Source: Roseococcus pinisoli
GTDB lineage: Bacteria > Pseudomonadota > Alphaproteobacteria > Acetobacterales > Acetobacteraceae
Assembly (NCBI RefSeq): GCF_018413645.1
Contig: NZ_JAHCDA010000004.1
Span: 1 to 64,000, forward strand
Reading direction: 5' to 3'
Length of the DNA stretch: 64,000 nucleotides
The translations under genes and the position numbers were made by a program. The notes below the pieces were generated by a model. That model was not told where the DNA came from, searched no databases, and saw only the letters and a list, made by a program, of their open reading frames with translations. The number at the start of each line of letters is the position of its first letter. Within the stretch, counting starts at the first letter, position 1. Positions 63,037 to 64,000 of the stretch are shown piece after piece.

Positions 63037-63725
63037 TGGACCTGCCCCTGCCATTAAGTGAGGCCGACGCGGCCACCAGCCTCGTCATGGCGCTGCCCAA
63101 GGGCCGCATCCTCTCCGAGCTGAAGCCTGTGCTGGCTCGCGTCGGCATCGTCCCCGCCGCGGATTTCGAGGATGAGGACAGCCGCCGCCTGCGCTTCGAG
63201 ACGAACCACGCCGGGCTCGACGTCGTGCGCGTGCGGCCCTTCGACGTCGCGACCTTCGTCGCCCATGGCGCCGCGCATATCGGCGTCTGCGGCGCCGACG
63301 TGCTGATGGAATACGAGACCGACCAGATCTACGCGCCGCTCGACCTCGGCATCGGCCGCTGCCGCATCTCGGTCGCGGAGCAGGTGGCGACGGCGGGGCA
63401 GGACGATGCCTCGCGCTGGTCGCGCATTGCGGTGGCCACGAAGTATCCCAACATCGCCCGCCGCCACTTCTCCGCGCGCGGCATCCAGGCGGAGGTCGTG
63501 CACCTCAACGGCGCCATGGAGCTGGCCCCCTCGCTGGGCATCTCGCGCGTCATCGTGGACCTGGTGCAGACGGGCTCCACGCTGAAGGCCAATGGCCTCG
63601 TGGAGACGGAGGTGATCGCGGGCGTCACCTCGCGCCTCATCGTGAACCGCACGGCGCTGAAGACGCGGCCCGAGGAGATCGCGGGCTGGATCGCGCGCTT
63701 CCGCGCCGCCCTCGCCGCGGCCTGA
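63036..63725 (+). CDS. hisG: ATP phosphoribosyltransferase, short form
   Basis: 229 residues. First step of histidine synthesis. MALPKGRILSELKPVL is the N-terminal block, GVCGADVLMEYETDQIYAPLDL the middle, and ISRVIVDLVQTGSTLKANGLVE the PRPP-binding signature. The C-terminal regulatory ACT-like domain is absent, so it is the HisG(S) type that needs HisZ as partner; hisZ is not in the window. Start overlaps the murA stop (TGATG). Confidence 0.94.
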
Positions 63726-63727
63726 GC

Positions 63728-64000
63728 ATGGAAATCCTCTCCACGGCCCAGGCCGATTTCGAGCCGCGCTTCCAGGCGCTGCTGGACGATGCGCGCGAGA
63801 CGACCGCGCGCGTGGACGGCGCCGTCTCGGCCATCATCGGCGAGGTCCGCGCCGAGGGCGACGCCGCGCTGCTGCGCCTGACCTCCCGCTTCGACGGCTG
63901 GGCGCCGGAGGGCGTCGCGGCACTCCGCGTCACGCCCCAGCAGATCGACGCCGCCGTCGCCTCCATCGAGCCTGGGCTGATGCAGGCGCTCGACACCGCC
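63728..64000 (+). CDS. hisD: Histidinol dehydrogenase, N-terminal part (runs off window)
   Basis: 91 codons to the right edge. The start MEILSTAQADFEPRFQALLD and AVSAIIGEVRAEGDAALLRLTSRFD match the HisD N-terminus. HisD oxidises histidinol to histidine with NAD and zinc; catalytic residues lie beyond the window. It follows hisG by 2 bases, as in the common murA-hisG-hisD order of this group. Confidence 0.9.
   Translation, partial: MEILSTAQADFEPRFQALLDDARETTARVDGAVSAIIGEVRAEGDAALLRLTSRFDGWAPEGVAALRVTPQQIDAAVASIEPGLMQALDTA

Overview
The window is a GC-rich alphaproteobacterial chromosome segment. Gene order and protein types point to the Rhodospirillales, most likely an Acetobacteraceae member of the Roseomonas type. 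The supporting signs are the rpoZ-rsh-acpS-lepB-rnc-era-recO-parC cluster, several orphan tripartite-tricarboxylate (Bug/TctC) binding proteins, a short-form hisG after murA, a DUF815 ATPase beside yajC, and DUF6481 and DUF1491 proteins. The taxon is inferred from gene content; no 16S gene is present.

Positions 1-3980 are accessory DNA. An IS5-type transposase gene is cut by the left edge. It is followed by a Nu1-like terminase small subunit and small phage-type reading frames with a cluster of TGTCCGCA repeats. Two intact metabolic genes come next (a Bug binding protein and an SMP-30/gluconolactonase-like protein), then the C-terminal stub of a Mu gpP-like baseplate protein, and then a tRNA-Arg(CCG) whose 3' end faces the debris. 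This reads as a decayed prophage or integrated island at a tRNA gene.

Positions 4147-16627 are mostly core genes: an agmatinase-family ureohydrolase, small proteins, the N-degron leucyltransferase bpt, and then a long leftward housekeeping cluster (folK, rpoZ, rsh, acpS, lepB, rnc, era, a two-helix membrane protein, recO, parC, a secreted protein). Several junctions in it overlap by 4-8 bases, which suggests coupled translation. Positions 16757-21885 hold a molybdenum oxidoreductase/peroxidase pair, an M81 peptidase with an oligopeptide-type binding protein, and a basic hypothetical protein. Positions 21946-28773 hold smpB, dapA, a lytic transglycosylase overlapping pgpA and pncC, an HtrA-like protein lacking its catalytic residues, a YihY-type membrane protein and a GlsB-type protein.

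Positions 28812-38476 are metabolic and less conserved: a second Bug protein, an ABM monooxygenase, a glycine-zipper lipoprotein, a two-amidohydrolase plus Rieske operon preceded by a hairpin that covers its ribosome binding site, a 24-residue membrane peptide, serC, a purine deaminase coupled to a third Bug protein, and a divergent pair of unknown genes with four GGAANNTCC boxes between them. Positions 38486-49715 carry thiD, glmM, a nitronate monooxygenase, a GrpB-family gene, a purine permease plus MFS exporter, dps, a lipase-like gene, parE and a second glutathione peroxidase. Positions 49717-64000 carry galE, a squalene/phytoene-synthase-family gene, sodB, hydrolases, yajC, a DUF815 ATPase, a flavoprotein/MBL hydrolase pair, hflX, a methyltransferase, a class II aldolase, and a tightly packed dcd-murA-hisG-hisD run leaving the right edge.

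No rRNA, CRISPR array or classical defence island is visible. The most interesting unexplained items are the prophage scar with its repeat cluster, the ribosome-binding-site hairpin at 30532-30566, the GGAANNTCC box cluster at 37432-37567 with its two unknown genes, and the degenerate HtrA-like protein.
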